From: CAXXFQ01 sp963674475
GTDB taxonomy: Bacteria; Planctomycetota; Planctomycetia; Pirellulales; Thermoguttaceae
Assembly: GCA_963674475.2 (NCBI GenBank)
Contig: CAXXFQ010000009.1
Coordinates: 480,489 to 544,488 of the forward strand
DNA length: 64,000 nt
Reading direction: 5' to 3'
Under the pieces are notes generated by a model. That model had not been told where the DNA came from. It worked only from the letters and a program-made list of their open reading frames with translations, and ran no database searches. Position numbers and translations under genes: made by a program. Positions 41,097-49,755 of the stretch are shown here, in pieces; the first letter of the stretch is position 1, and the number at the start of each line of letters is the position of its first letter.

Positions 41097-42104
41097 GTGG
41101 GGTTGAAAGAGATACTGTTTCGACCGCTGTTTCAGTCACCTCAGTCACCGTCGATCAAGTTTCGATGGAGAGAGCCTTTTCTGTTTCGGGTAAGGGTAGG
41201 TGACCAGCTTGTGTACATATTTTGCGGCGCATTTGCTTGTCTCGTCTTGATTCCCTTCGCTACTTTTTTGAAGTGTTTCCCCAAGGGCGCTTTTCAAGAG
41301 ATGTATTCGCCGATATTAGCTTTGTTGGGGTTTGTCGGATCGCTTTGCTATATTCTCATCCAGTGTATCCAATCGAGAGATATCACTATCAAAACAGATC
41401 GTATTGTCTACAGCTATTGTATCAGTAGCTACTGTGATAACGGTGAATATTGCATGTATGACGAGATTCGACACTGCACGATTACTCCTTATGAGATGAT
41501 GTACAGAAAGTTTTCGATTCTTGAAGTGGTTGGTGAAGATGGAGAGACAATTCATCTGGGGATTCCTCAAGGGGTCGATATTCAAGCGGTTGCCGAGTAC
41601 CTTTACAAAAAAGGGGTTCCCCTTTCGGTCAGACGAACTACTTCGGAACTGCCCGCTTCCTCAAAAAAGGTGATTCTCGTTATTGCCATTATACTATTGA
41701 TGACAATTCCCCATTTGTTGGCATATTCAAAATTATCTCGAAGACAAGAGCCCCCAACAAAAAAACAGGAGATCCACCAGCAGGCTTCCGGGGAACGCCA
41801 AGAGGGATTCGCTTTTCCGGAGATTCCCAGGCCGGAACCGTTCGTTCCACGGCATATATGGCGGGAACCGGTTATCGAGGAAGTCCGATTTGAACCGAAG
41901 CGGACTCGAGGGCTGCGGCCTCAAAAATCGCGGGCAGAAAAGCCATCTGACGATACCTCAAACGAGAATTTAGATTCTTTCTGGGGACCTACCCCCACTT
42001 CAACCGATTCCTCGGCCAAGATGCCGACCCGAAGTCGAGAGACTCCTTTGTCGGTAACGTCTGGGCTACCGGCTGCGGCGCCGCGCGAGGTCAAGGGGCC
42101 CTAA
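41097..42104 (+). CDS. Orphan membrane protein with three helices and a PH-like middle domain
   Basis: A 335-residue protein of unrecognised family. Hydrophobic segments lie at ~39-59, ~73-91 and ~191-210. Between the second and third is a ~85-residue soluble segment (ITIKTDRIVYSYCIS... EIRHCTITPYEMMYRKFSILEVVGEDGETIHLG...) whose strand pattern resembles the bacterial PH-like (bPH2/DUF304) domains found after paired helices. The C-terminal ~120 residues are Pro/Arg/Glu/Ser-rich and probably disordered. The start is GTG with GAGGGGG upstream. The gene is A+T-richer than its neighbours, is not obviously in an operon, and converges with ribokinase. Confidence 0.6.
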   Translation: MGLKEILFRPLFQSPQSPSIKFRWREPFLFRVRVGDQLVYIFCGAFACLVLIPFATFLKCFPKGAFQEMYSPILALLGFVGSLCYILIQCIQSRDITIKTDRIVYSYCISSYCDNGEYCMYDEIRHCTITPYEMMYRKFSILEVVGEDGETIHLGIPQGVDIQAVAEYLYKKGVPLSVRRTTSELPASSKKVILVIAIILLMTIPHLLAYSKLSRRQEPPTKKQEIHQQASGERQEGFAFPEIPRPEPFVPRHIWREPVIEEVRFEPKRTRGLRPQKSRAEKPSDDTSNENLDSFWGPTPTSTDSSAKMPTRSRETPLSVTSGLPAAAPREVKGP

Positions 42105-42123
42105 GGGTTTGGTTATAGGGACC

Positions 42124-43077
42124 TTATTCGGCGGTTTCAAACGTGTCGAGTTCTTTTTTGGTGGGCAGTGAGGTCTGGGCGCCGAGTCGGGTGACGGCCA
42201 ACGCGCCGACGGCTGAGGCTCGGGCGACCGCCTCCTCATAGGAAAAACCTTCGGCCAGCGCGGAGGCCAGGCCGCCGTTGTAGGCGTCGCCGGCGGCCGT
42301 TGTGTCGACCGGTTCGACCGGGCGGGCCGGGATGAAACGCTTTTGATCTTGATCCGCCTCGGCCAGAAGCGACCCGTTGCCGCCGAGGGTGAGAATTACC
42401 CGCCGGGCCCCTTGTGCCAAAAGCGCATCGGCCGCCCGTTGGGCCGACGTTTGATCGGTGACCGGGATGCCGGTGAGGATTTCCGCCTCGGTTTCGTTCG
42501 GCGTGAGGCAGTCGATTTTCTCCAAAAGCGCTCGGTCCAACTTGGTCGCCCCTGCCGGGGAGGGTGCCGGGGCGGGCGCGGGGTCCAAGACGACTGTCGC
42601 GCCGCGCTGATGGGCCAACTCGGCCGCCCGACGGACCACCTCAAGTGGGATCTCCAACTGCAAAAGGACGACGTCGACCTGATCGATTTGCGAGAAGGCC
42701 TGTTCGACCTCCTCCGGCGTGAGGGCGAAGTTGGCTCCCGGCGCGACCGAGATCGAGTTTTCCCCGACCGGATCGACCAAGATCAACGCCACGCCGGTCG
42801 CTTCATCCGGATCGCGGAGGATCTGGTCGGTTTGAATCTTTTCCTCTTGGAAATTCTCGATCGACTCGGTTCCCAACAGGTCGATTCCCACTTTGGCCAC
42901 CAACGTTACGTCGGCGCCCAGTCGCGCGGCGGCGACCGCCTGGTTGGCCCCTTTGCCGCCGGGGACCATGACGAACCGGCCGCCGGTGACCGTTTCGCCC
43001 GGCCGGGGAATCCGGTTATCGAAGACGACCATGTCGGTGTTGACGCTCCCGACGACGACAATATGCGCTTTTTTCAT
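42124..43077 (-). CDS. rbsK: Ribokinase
   Basis: A 317-residue PfkB-family kinase phosphorylating ribose at O5. The N-terminal signature PGGKGANQAVAAARLG (39-54) and the C-terminal PfkB motif DTTAAGDAYNGGLASAL with the catalytic Asp (~255) are both typical of ribokinases rather than of fructo- or adenosine kinases. The protein has normal length. It lies 72 bp downstream of a DMT-type sugar transporter gene on the same strand, so the pair probably imports and traps ribose. ATG start. Confidence 0.93.
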   Translation of the reverse strand: MKKAHIVVVGSVNTDMVVFDNRIPRPGETVTGGRFVMVPGGKGANQAVAAARLGADVTLVAKVGIDLLGTESIENFQEEKIQTDQILRDPDEATGVALILVDPVGENSISVAPGANFALTPEEVEQAFSQIDQVDVVLLQLEIPLEVVRRAAELAHQRGATVVLDPAPAPAPSPAGATKLDRALLEKIDCLTPNETEAEILTGIPVTDQTSAQRAADALLAQGARRVILTLGGNGSLLAEADQDQKRFIPARPVEPVDTTAAGDAYNGGLASALAEGFSYEEAVARASAVGALAVTRLGAQTSLPTKKELDTFETAE

Positions 43078-43149
43078 GACGGGTATCCAAAAACAGTCTT
43101 AACGGTTCAACCCTTTTTCGAGAGAGACAAGTCAACCGGCATTCGTGCT

Positions 43150-44148
43150 TTACATCCCGGCCTTGATGATCAGAAGCAGGCCGACGATATAGCCGACGAA
43201 CATCAGGGCCAACAGGTATCGGGTATTCGACGGCGCTTCGCGGAACTCTCGCCAGATGAAGACGCCCCAAAACGCGGCGACCATCGTGGCCCCTTGGCCG
43301 AGACCGTAGGAGATGGCCCATCCGGCTTCGGTCGCCGAGACGATGCTCAGTGTCATCCCGACGCACCAGATGATTCCGCCGACGACGCCCAAGAGGTGTT
43401 GCTTGGCCGAGCCGCTTCGATAGTCGGCCATCCGCAACGGTTCGCCGACGAACGGCCGGGCCATCAGGATCGGGTTGATCAACAGGTTGCTGGCGAAGAC
43501 GCCCAAGGTGAATAAGAAAACGGCTGTGTACGGGCTGAGTTTCCCCGCGGCCGGGTTGGCCGGGTCGTCGAACATGGTCCGGGCGACGAACCAATAAAAG
43601 AAGCCCATCAAGACGCCGCACAAGAGCGAAAGCGTGATCCCTTTCGCGCTGGTCCCTTTGCTCTGGCCGGGGAGGCGTCGGTAGGCGATCGCGTCGAGGA
43701 TAATCGCCGCGACGATCAGGCCGACCCCGACGATCAAGAGGACCGGGTCCCCTTTGGGATTGTTGGCGTAGTTCACTCCGACGCCGATTACCAGCGCCAG
43801 GCCGATTCCGATCGGGAAGGCGACCGCCATCCCGGCAATCGCGATCGCCGCGACCAAGAGGATATTGGCCAGATTGAAAACGGCCCCACCGAGCATGGCC
43901 GAGGCGATCATGTTCAAGTCGGCCTGTTTGAGGTCGGGCCAAAAGCTGCGGCCCATCTCGCCCGTGCTGCCGAGCGTCACTGCCGAAACGGCTGCCAAGA
44001 GGACGACGCCCCAGACGTAGTCCCAGTAAAAAAGTTCGAAGCGCCAGGAGGCCCCGCACGCCTTTTGCGTATTGGCCCACGAACCCCAGCAGAGCATCGT
44101 GACAAAGCAGAGGGCGACGGCGAGTGAATAGCTGTCGACAACGAACAT
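43150..44148 (-). CDS. DMT-superfamily sugar transporter (GRP/RhaT-like)
   Basis: A 332-residue integral membrane protein with about ten transmembrane helices in the drug/metabolite-transporter arrangement. The N-terminal CFVTMLCWGSWANTQK and FELFYWDYVWGVVLLA blocks, and the GMAVAFPIGIGLALVIGVGVNY stretch, are typical of the glucose/ribose-porter-like family often annotated as sugar or multidrug DMT permease. Ribokinase follows 72 bp downstream, which makes ribose the most likely substrate (inference). A good promoter stands 120 bp upstream of the ATG. Confidence 0.82.
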   Translation of the reverse strand: MFVVDSYSLAVALCFVTMLCWGSWANTQKACGASWRFELFYWDYVWGVVLLAAVSAVTLGSTGEMGRSFWPDLKQADLNMIASAMLGGAVFNLANILLVAAIAIAGMAVAFPIGIGLALVIGVGVNYANNPKGDPVLLIVGVGLIVAAIILDAIAYRRLPGQSKGTSAKGITLSLLCGVLMGFFYWFVARTMFDDPANPAAGKLSPYTAVFLFTLGVFASNLLINPILMARPFVGEPLRMADYRSGSAKQHLLGVVGGIIWCVGMTLSIVSATEAGWAISYGLGQGATMVAAFWGVFIWREFREAPSNTRYLLALMFVGYIVGLLLIIKAGM

Positions 44149-44267
44149 ACGCGCGGCTCCTTTCCCATTGGCGGCGGTCGCGGGAGGAATCGCGTGTCAC
44201 GGCCGAATCGCTTCGGGCGATCGAGCGGACGATTTGCGTTCCCACGACTATTATTCCACTGCTTTGG

Positions 44268-44295
44268 AGTGTAACGAAAAGTGACGCGGTGTCAA
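44268..44295 (-). promoter_or_regulatory. Sigma-70-type promoter TTGACA-16-TACACT for the transporter-ribokinase pair
   Basis: On the - strand a perfect -35 TTGACA (44295-44290) and a -10 TACACT (44273-44268) are separated by 16 bp, upstream of the start codon at 44148. Confidence 0.7.
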
Positions 44296-44323
44296 TCGTC
44301 TTCGACAGGGCGGATTGGCGGAC

Positions 44324-44398
44324 GCCGTTTTTACGCCCGTTGCTTACGCCGTTGCTTACGCCGTTGCTTACGCCGTTGTTACGCCGTTGTTACGCCGT
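44324..44398. repeat. Short tandem repeats (11-12 bp) overlapping the ABC ATPase stop codon
   Basis: About six copies of a unit containing TTACGCCG on the + strand (units of 12 bp, then 11 bp). On the - strand this reads ACGGCGTAA; the first copy contains the last codons and stop of the ABC ATPase gene, so the repeat multiplies the end of the gene. Confidence 0.85.
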
Positions 44399-45316
44399 GA
44401 TGCCCTTGGTCAGTTCCATGAAGGCGGTCTCGAGGTTGACTTCTTCTTCCCGGAACAGGGTCAACTTGTGCCCGGCCTGGATCAATTGGGAGGGTAACTC
44501 GCTGTAATCCTCGACCCCTTCGGCCAGTGTGGCGTAGAGAACCCCGTCGCGCGGTTCGACCGACTCGACCAGCGCGCTTTGCTCGACCGTCTTGGCCGCT
44601 TGGTCCAAGTCGCCGGCCACGCCGATCATCAACAGCGGTCGCCGCCGGATCTGCTTCATGACGTCCGACACGTTGGCCGAGACCAACAGTTGGCCCCGCT
44701 CGATGATGCCGACCTTATTGCAGATGTCGGCCAGCTCGGGCAGGATGTGGCTGGAGACCATGATCGTCTTGCCCATTCCGCGAAGCTGTTTCAACAGGGC
44801 GCGAATCTCGATCCGGGCGCGCGGGTCGAGACCACTGGCCGGTTCGTCCAAGAGCAAGACCTGGGGGTCGTGCAACAAAACCCGTGCCAGCCCTAAGCGT
44901 TGGGTCATCCCGCGCGACAGGCTCGTGACGAACGCGTCCCGCTTGTAGCCCAGGTCGACCAGTTCGAGCATCTCGTTGCAGACTTTGCGTCGCTGCTTTC
45001 CCTTGATCCGGTAGGCGGCGGCGAAGAACTCGAGGTACTCGATCACCTTCATGTCGTCGTAGACGCCGAAGAAGTCGGGCATGTAGCCGACCAACCGTCG
45101 GATCTCTTTCGGATGGGTGTAGATCGAGTAGTCGCAGACGTACGCCTCGCCCCAACTCGGTTGGAGCAACGTCGCGAGGATCCGCATCGTCGTCGTCTTG
45201 CCCGAGCCGTTGGGTCCGATGAAGCCGAAAAGGTCGCCTTCGTCGAGGTCCAGGTTCAAATGGTCGATGGCGTGCAGGTCGCCGTACGCCTTGGTCAAAT
45301 CTTGGGTTTTGATCAT
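44390..45316 (-). CDS. ABC transporter ATP-binding protein
   Basis: A 308-residue ATPase of the ABC-2/drug-export type. Walker A GPNGSGKTT (34-42), Q-loop region in YMPDFFGVYDDM, signature LSRGMTQRLGLAR, Walker B VLLLDEPASGLDPRAR and the H-loop SSHILPEL are in order; residues ~215-308 form the accessory C-terminal domain of this subfamily. The signature differs from LSGGQ (Arg for the second Gly-position residue, Met for Gln), as is common in this subfamily. It lies 36 bp downstream of a large membrane protein and is probably translated from the same mRNA. No ABC-2 permease is adjacent, so the membrane partner is either that protein or elsewhere. Confidence 0.92.
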   Translation of the reverse strand: MIKTQDLTKAYGDLHAIDHLNLDLDEGDLFGFIGPNGSGKTTTMRILATLLQPSWGEAYVCDYSIYTHPKEIRRLVGYMPDFFGVYDDMKVIEYLEFFAAAYRIKGKQRRKVCNEMLELVDLGYKRDAFVTSLSRGMTQRLGLARVLLHDPQVLLLDEPASGLDPRARIEIRALLKQLRGMGKTIMVSSHILPELADICNKVGIIERGQLLVSANVSDVMKQIRRRPLLMIGVAGDLDQAAKTVEQSALVESVEPRDGVLYATLAEGVEDYSELPSQLIQAGHKLTLFREEEVNLETAFMELTKGITA

Positions 45317-45352
45317 CGTCGGTCCGTCTGGGATAAACGGAGTGAAAGTGAA

Positions 45353-47704
45353 TTATTTGGTTTCCGCTTCGACCGGGAGGAGGAAACGGAACATCGTCTG
45401 ATGGGTATCGTCTTCCGGGGAGATCGGTTGGCCGTCGACCGTCCAATCGGTGGCCGCGTAATCGGCGTCTTCGGTCCAGCCCAAAAGGATCGCCCGGTCG
45501 GGACCGGTTAAATGGCTCCAATCGACCCACGGTTCGGCCCGGTTCAATAAATGAGTGTACTGCTGCCCGCCCGCCTTTTCGTAAAACGACATGATACGCA
45601 AAAGGTACTTCGGGTCGAGGCTGGTTTGGTCAAACGGGGTTACCGCCGGACGGAGTTTCTTTTCCTCGTCGGTCACCAGGCGGCGCCCGGTCAGAAGGGT
45701 TTGTAACTCGGAGCGGTTTTCGACCCCGTCGATCAGTTTCGTTTGGCCCGGTTCCAGTCGACCGAGCGTGTAGGCCCACCGGTCGAAGACCAGAAGACAG
45801 TCGACCAACGGGACCGAAAGCGGGTTGGTGATTCGACCGACCGGCAGCTCGTCCCGACGCCGCAGTTGGAATTTCGAAAGACGGTTCGTCGCCGAATCGA
45901 GCTGCGCGCTCCAACGGCCGACGAAACTTTTCGTCGACCAGATCTGAACCGGAACCTTTTCCAAAGAGTCGAGTGTTTTGGTAAAGCGGTACGGCTTGGG
46001 CCAGACCGTCATGCCGGTCGTTTTCGGGTCCATCCCGCCAAAACCGGAGCCCGGTAACCCGAGCCAGGCGAAGTAGCGCTCGGTCGAAGCGCGGCTTGCA
46101 CCGGATTGGTCCGAGGAGGTTTCGTCGGAGGTCGGCGGTTCGGGGTAGACCTTTTTCAGCGCCGGTTGGATTGAAAGGTTATAGTGCCGATCGCTCGGGC
46201 TCAACAGATTGGCCCAACAGGTTCCTTGGACCGCGCCGGTCGTCCAATCGATATCGACCAACTCGGCCCGGTGGACCCGGACCCGATCTCCCTTGAGCCA
46301 AACGGCCGTCGCATAGGCGCCGACGGAAAACAGAATGATCAACAGCGGGAACGTGATCCAGGTGGCCCCCATCCGGCGGAGGACCCGTTTGACGAAGAAA
46401 AAGTCGCCCGGGCCGATCAGGATCAGGTAGACGAAAATCGTCAAGAGGATCGCCGCCAGCGGGATCGATTTTACGTCCGGGAAGCGGTCCAACGCGCTTC
46501 GGAGTTGGCCGATCAGGTCGTTGTAGCCGAAATGCATCATGGCGCCGGAGCCGCCGAGCCGTTCGACAGGCCGTCGGGGAAGGCCGAGGAGCCGTGCCAG
46601 AAGGGGGCCTCGCCCTTTCCAGCCGACAAACGGACCCGTGTCGGTATCGACTCCAAGAAAGGTCACTTGGCCGAATCCCAGCTTGCGTCGAATAACCAGC
46701 GGCAAGTCGGCCTCCAAAACCTCGACCGGGCCGGTCGGGTCGGCCAGTCGGACGGCCGGAACGTCGATTCGTCCGCCCCCTTCCGATTGGAGCGGCGCCG
46801 GGCTATCGGCATAGTATTCCAGGGCCCGCGACTGACGCAGACGGATTACCGATTCGAACCGCCCGGGGAGCAAACGGCTCAGCGGGGAGCCGTTTTGGAG
46901 CACTCCTTCCGCGTCACGTCCGGCGAGGATCAGAAGTTTTCCGCCCCGTCGGACCCATCGTTCGAGAGCTGTTAATCGGGCAGGGTTTTTCAAGAGCCCT
47001 TGTAAGGCGTCGGGCTCCCCGGTGGTCAAGACCAGCGTGTCGACCCCTTCGTAGCCGATCCAGCGGCTTGGCAACGAGTCGGTCGTTGTCAGCCGGGCGA
47101 CGGAGGTCTGTCGTTCTTCCGGTTCGGCGGCCAGGCGGGCGGCGGCCTCTTCGCCGGAGCTTCTCTTGCCCAGCGCGACGATCAGCCGGGAGGCCGAAGG
47201 CAGCGCGCGGGGGTAGTCGGCGGTCTGGCCGGAGTGAAACTCGGTTTCAAAAACCGAGACCTCTTGCTCCGAGACCCCTTGCTTCGAGACCAGCGCGACG
47301 CGGGTCGTGTTGTCGATCCGGCCGTAGCGGACGATCATCTGAACGTCGACCGACCGGCCGGGAAGGACGGTTACGGGATCGGGACTTTCAAAAAGACTCG
47401 GAACGCCGTCGCCGTCGGGGACGGTCAATTGAACGGTTCCGGTCACCGGTTGGGCCTCGTCGGACGCGTTCAAGGTGACGGTCACCGGCGTCCAGGTCCC
47501 GGCCCGATACGAGCCGCCGAAACCGACCACCAGCCGGGCGCATTCAATCGCGGCGCCGGTCTGGGTGGCGCTGGTCTGGGTGGTGCCGGTCGCCTTTTGC
47601 GGCGCGGTCGTCTCGTTCGAGGCAAACGTGGTGCCGGTCGCCAGGACCAACAGCCCGGTGGCCATCAAGCACATGAGAGATGAAAAAAAAGGCCGACGGC
47701 TCAT
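45353..47704 (-). CDS. Large exported/membrane protein with beta-sandwich and GATase-like domains
   Basis: A 783-residue protein of a type recurrent next to ABC ATPases in planctomycetes, function unknown. Layout: signal peptide (1-~28); a beta-sandwich (~50-150, FGGSYRAGTWTPVTVTL...); an alpha/beta domain (~195-330) whose VDTLVLTTGEP... LERWVRRGGKLLILAG segments resemble the DUF4350/glutamine-amidotransferase-like fold without catalytic Cys; then two transmembrane helices around ~400-460; and a large extracytoplasmic C-terminal part. Its start overlaps the mazG stop by 4 bp (ATGA), and the ATPase gene follows after 36 bp: a translationally coupled operon. A role in ABC-driven export or envelope remodelling is inferred. 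Confidence 0.75.
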   Translation of the reverse strand: MSRRPFFSSLMCLMATGLLVLATGTTFASNETTAPQKATGTTQTSATQTGAAIECARLVVGFGGSYRAGTWTPVTVTLNASDEAQPVTGTVQLTVPDGDGVPSLFESPDPVTVLPGRSVDVQMIVRYGRIDNTTRVALVSKQGVSEQEVSVFETEFHSGQTADYPRALPSASRLIVALGKRSSGEEAAARLAAEPEERQTSVARLTTTDSLPSRWIGYEGVDTLVLTTGEPDALQGLLKNPARLTALERWVRRGGKLLILAGRDAEGVLQNGSPLSRLLPGRFESVIRLRQSRALEYYADSPAPLQSEGGGRIDVPAVRLADPTGPVEVLEADLPLVIRRKLGFGQVTFLGVDTDTGPFVGWKGRGPLLARLLGLPRRPVERLGGSGAMMHFGYNDLIGQLRSALDRFPDVKSIPLAAILLTIFVYLILIGPGDFFFVKRVLRRMGATWITFPLLIILFSVGAYATAVWLKGDRVRVHRAELVDIDWTTGAVQGTCWANLLSPSDRHYNLSIQPALKKVYPEPPTSDETSSDQSGASRASTERYFAWLGLPGSGFGGMDPKTTGMTVWPKPYRFTKTLDSLEKVPVQIWSTKSFVGRWSAQLDSATNRLSKFQLRRRDELPVGRITNPLSVPLVDCLLVFDRWAYTLGRLEPGQTKLIDGVENRSELQTLLTGRRLVTDEEKKLRPAVTPFDQTSLDPKYLLRIMSFYEKAGGQQYTHLLNRAEPWVDWSHLTGPDRAILLGWTEDADYAATDWTVDGQPISPEDDTHQTMFRFLLPVEAETK

Positions 47705-48063
47705 GGTTTCCCCGCGTCGCTACATTGACAGACAAACTGGCCGCAGCCGGGACAGCCGCTGCCGTATTTTTCCCAGATTGCCTCGGTCAGGTCGACCCCG
47801 GCCACGTTGGCGATCGTCGTCAGCCAGGCCAGGACGTCGGCGAACTCTTCTTTTTTCTCTTCCATCGAGCCGTCCCGCAGCGCGGTGGCCAGCTCGCCGA
47901 CCTCCTCGATCAGCCACATGAACGTGCCATCGACGCCGCGCGCCGCGTCCTTGTCGAAGTACATCTCGTGGATCAGTTTCTGGAACCGGGCGAAAGTCAC
48001 CTCGCGGGACGTCGGCTCGCCGGTGGCGGGGGGTTTTTCAGATGGTTGGTCGGGGGCGCACAT
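47701..48063 (-). CDS. MazG-like nucleotide pyrophosphohydrolase
   Basis: A 120-residue all-alpha NTP pyrophosphatase-like protein. The metal-binding motif EEVGELATAL (Glu53, 54, 57) and the second acidic motif EEFADVLAWL (Glu73, Asp76) match the MazG fold EExxE-x(n)-ExxD. It would hydrolyse non-canonical or excess (d)NTPs to NMP and PPi. After the fold there is an extra C-terminal cysteine cluster, C-PG-C-GQFV-C-Q-C, resembling a zinc knuckle. It is the first gene of the operon with the 783-residue membrane protein and the ABC ATPase; a functional reason is not obvious. Confidence 0.85.
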   Translation of the reverse strand: MCAPDQPSEKPPATGEPTSREVTFARFQKLIHEMYFDKDAARGVDGTFMWLIEEVGELATALRDGSMEEKKEEFADVLAWLTTIANVAGVDLTEAIWEKYGSGCPGCGQFVCQCSDAGKP

Positions 48064-48381
48064 TTTTTTACTATCCGAAGACGTATTTACTCTATCCTTA
48101 ATCGGCCCTTATCGGTAAACTGATATTCACCGATGAGGGGCCTTTGGGGGACAAAAACACAATACCCTATTATGGCGCCCGAATCGAACTTGGCAAATGG
48201 CCTATCGGCGGCAATCGGGCCAGTTTTTCGCCCCATTGCGGGTCCCGGGGAAGTCGGACTCCCCATTTTGCCCCAGTCGGCCGGGATTATCCGAACAATC
48301 GGCCCGTTCGGTCGACGCGCCCCGTGCGGCCGGATGAGACGCAAACAGGATTTTACTCGTTTATTTTTTAGGAGCAGAATC
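48064..48381. other. Divergent intergenic region with a 13-bp inverted repeat
   Basis: 318 bp between mazG and the first of three paralogues. An inverted repeat, GGCCCTTATCGGT (48104-48116) with ACCGATGAGGGGCC (48129-48142), lies 40-80 bp before the mazG start and could be an operator or a hairpin in a leader. AGGAGC precedes the ATG at 48382. No clear promoter hexamers were seen. Confidence 0.45.
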
Positions 48382-49632
48382 ATGGGATCGCGTGAATCGA
48401 AGGGGAAATTCCCCCAAGGGTGTTTATGGGCTGTGGTTGTTCTGGTCATTTTCCTTGGGGTTGGTATTCTGGCCAGCGTGATTTACGTCGGGTCGGTCAA
48501 CGCGCGATATAGGGAGGTGGTCGCTCGGATGGAGGCAGAGGGGATCCCGACCACGCTGGAAGAGGCGCGCGGACCGGCGGTGCCCGACGAACAGTGCGCG
48601 GCGACCTATCTCAGCGAGGTGGGCAAGATCGAGAAAGAGATCGATCAGCGGCTGACGGATTTGAAAGACAGTAAGACTTATCAGCAGGGACGTCCGACGG
48701 CCGAAGAAATCGAGAAGATGCGTCCGGTTTATGCCGATCACCCAGAGCTCTGGGAGACGATCCGGAAGGCGGCCGGTTGTTCCAGATATGCCTGGCTGGT
48801 CGACTACACTTTCGTTGAACAACCCCCCTCCTCTTTTCCTCCCGGGGCGACGGTGTTTAAAGGGTCGGAAGTGTTGAAAGATCTGAGGGCCCTGTTTGAC
48901 TCGCTGACCACGGGGCTCGCCCCCCTTCGGCTTGCGGAGGGGAAGCCGGACGAGGCACTGGAAAGTTTGATCTTGGCCTTTCGTTTTGTCAATCTCTCAG
49001 AGAAGGAACCTTTGGGAACCGTTTATCATTTATCGTTGTTCGCGGGTGCCGAGTCGGCCGTTGGGCCGGCAGTAAAAATTCTTCAAAGTGGGCCGGTTTC
49101 TCCCAATAAGCTCGAAACGCTGGAAGCGGAATTGGCCAAGATCGACTTCATGGTCAATTATCGACAGATGATGGAGTTTGAGCAACTCATGTTGCTTGAG
49201 TTGAATCGGGAGTTCCGCTTGCGAGCGCAAAAATGGATTCTGCCAGTTGATTTTTATTTTAAAAGCAGTTTTTTGAAGGCCCTTGAGCTAAACGAGTCAT
49301 TCCGAAACCAGGCGGCCCTTGATCCTAAGGTGGAAGTCAATGTAGGGGATCTCGATTGGTTTACCAAGACGCTGGTGTCTACTTCGCCGGTTCTGCTGGA
49401 ATCGACGTGCCGGGCCCAACGGGCGGCTCGGGCGCTTCGGGTTTTGGTGGCTTTGCTTCGGCGGGATAATCCGGAGGAGGCGCCTAAGGCGGATCTTTCG
49501 GATTTGGGGCTGCCTTCCAAAGCGACGCTTGACCCGTTCACGGGGAAACCGTTTCAGGTGAGCCGTGACGCGGAAAGTGGTTTCTGGGAGATCGAGGCGG
49601 ACGGCTGGGTGCTGGGGGAGGTGCCGAAGTAG
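48382..49632 (+). CDS. Membrane-anchored protein, paralogue 1 of 3
   Basis: A 416-residue protein of unrecognised family. A short basic start (MGSRESKGK) precedes one transmembrane helix (~14-36); the rest is probably extracytoplasmic and helical, with the conserved tracts EQCAATYL, ADHPELWETIRKAA and RYAWLVDY. The C-terminus carries LPSKATLDPFTGKPFQVS, a motif seen at the ends of many planctomycete hypothetical proteins. The ATG at 48382 with AGGAGC is chosen over upstream in-frame starts because the two downstream paralogues begin identically. It is first in a tandem trio with ~1.3-kb period; its 3' end shares a long identical stretch with paralogue 2. Confidence 0.75.
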   Translation: MGSRESKGKFPQGCLWAVVVLVIFLGVGILASVIYVGSVNARYREVVARMEAEGIPTTLEEARGPAVPDEQCAATYLSEVGKIEKEIDQRLTDLKDSKTYQQGRPTAEEIEKMRPVYADHPELWETIRKAAGCSRYAWLVDYTFVEQPPSSFPPGATVFKGSEVLKDLRALFDSLTTGLAPLRLAEGKPDEALESLILAFRFVNLSEKEPLGTVYHLSLFAGAESAVGPAVKILQSGPVSPNKLETLEAELAKIDFMVNYRQMMEFEQLMLLELNREFRLRAQKWILPVDFYFKSSFLKALELNESFRNQAALDPKVEVNVGDLDWFTKTLVSTSPVLLESTCRAQRAARALRVLVALLRRDNPEEAPKADLSDLGLPSKATLDPFTGKPFQVSRDAESGFWEIEADGWVLGEVPK

Positions 49633-49755
49633 ATCGTGATCAGGTCCTAAGAAAAATCCAGGTTCAAGGAGCAGAAGATGGGATCGCGTGAGTCGAAGGA
49701 AGGGATGCCGAAATGGTTTGTGGTGGTGGCGATCGTCGTGTTTTTGATCGGGGCG
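49539..49755. repeat. 217-bp junction repeat, copy 1 (end of paralogue 1 to start of paralogue 2)
   Basis: Bases 49539-49755 read identically to 50841-51057. The stretch includes the last ~95 bp of one gene, the 45-bp spacer with the Shine-Dalgarno, and the first ~78 bp of the next. Confidence 0.9.
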
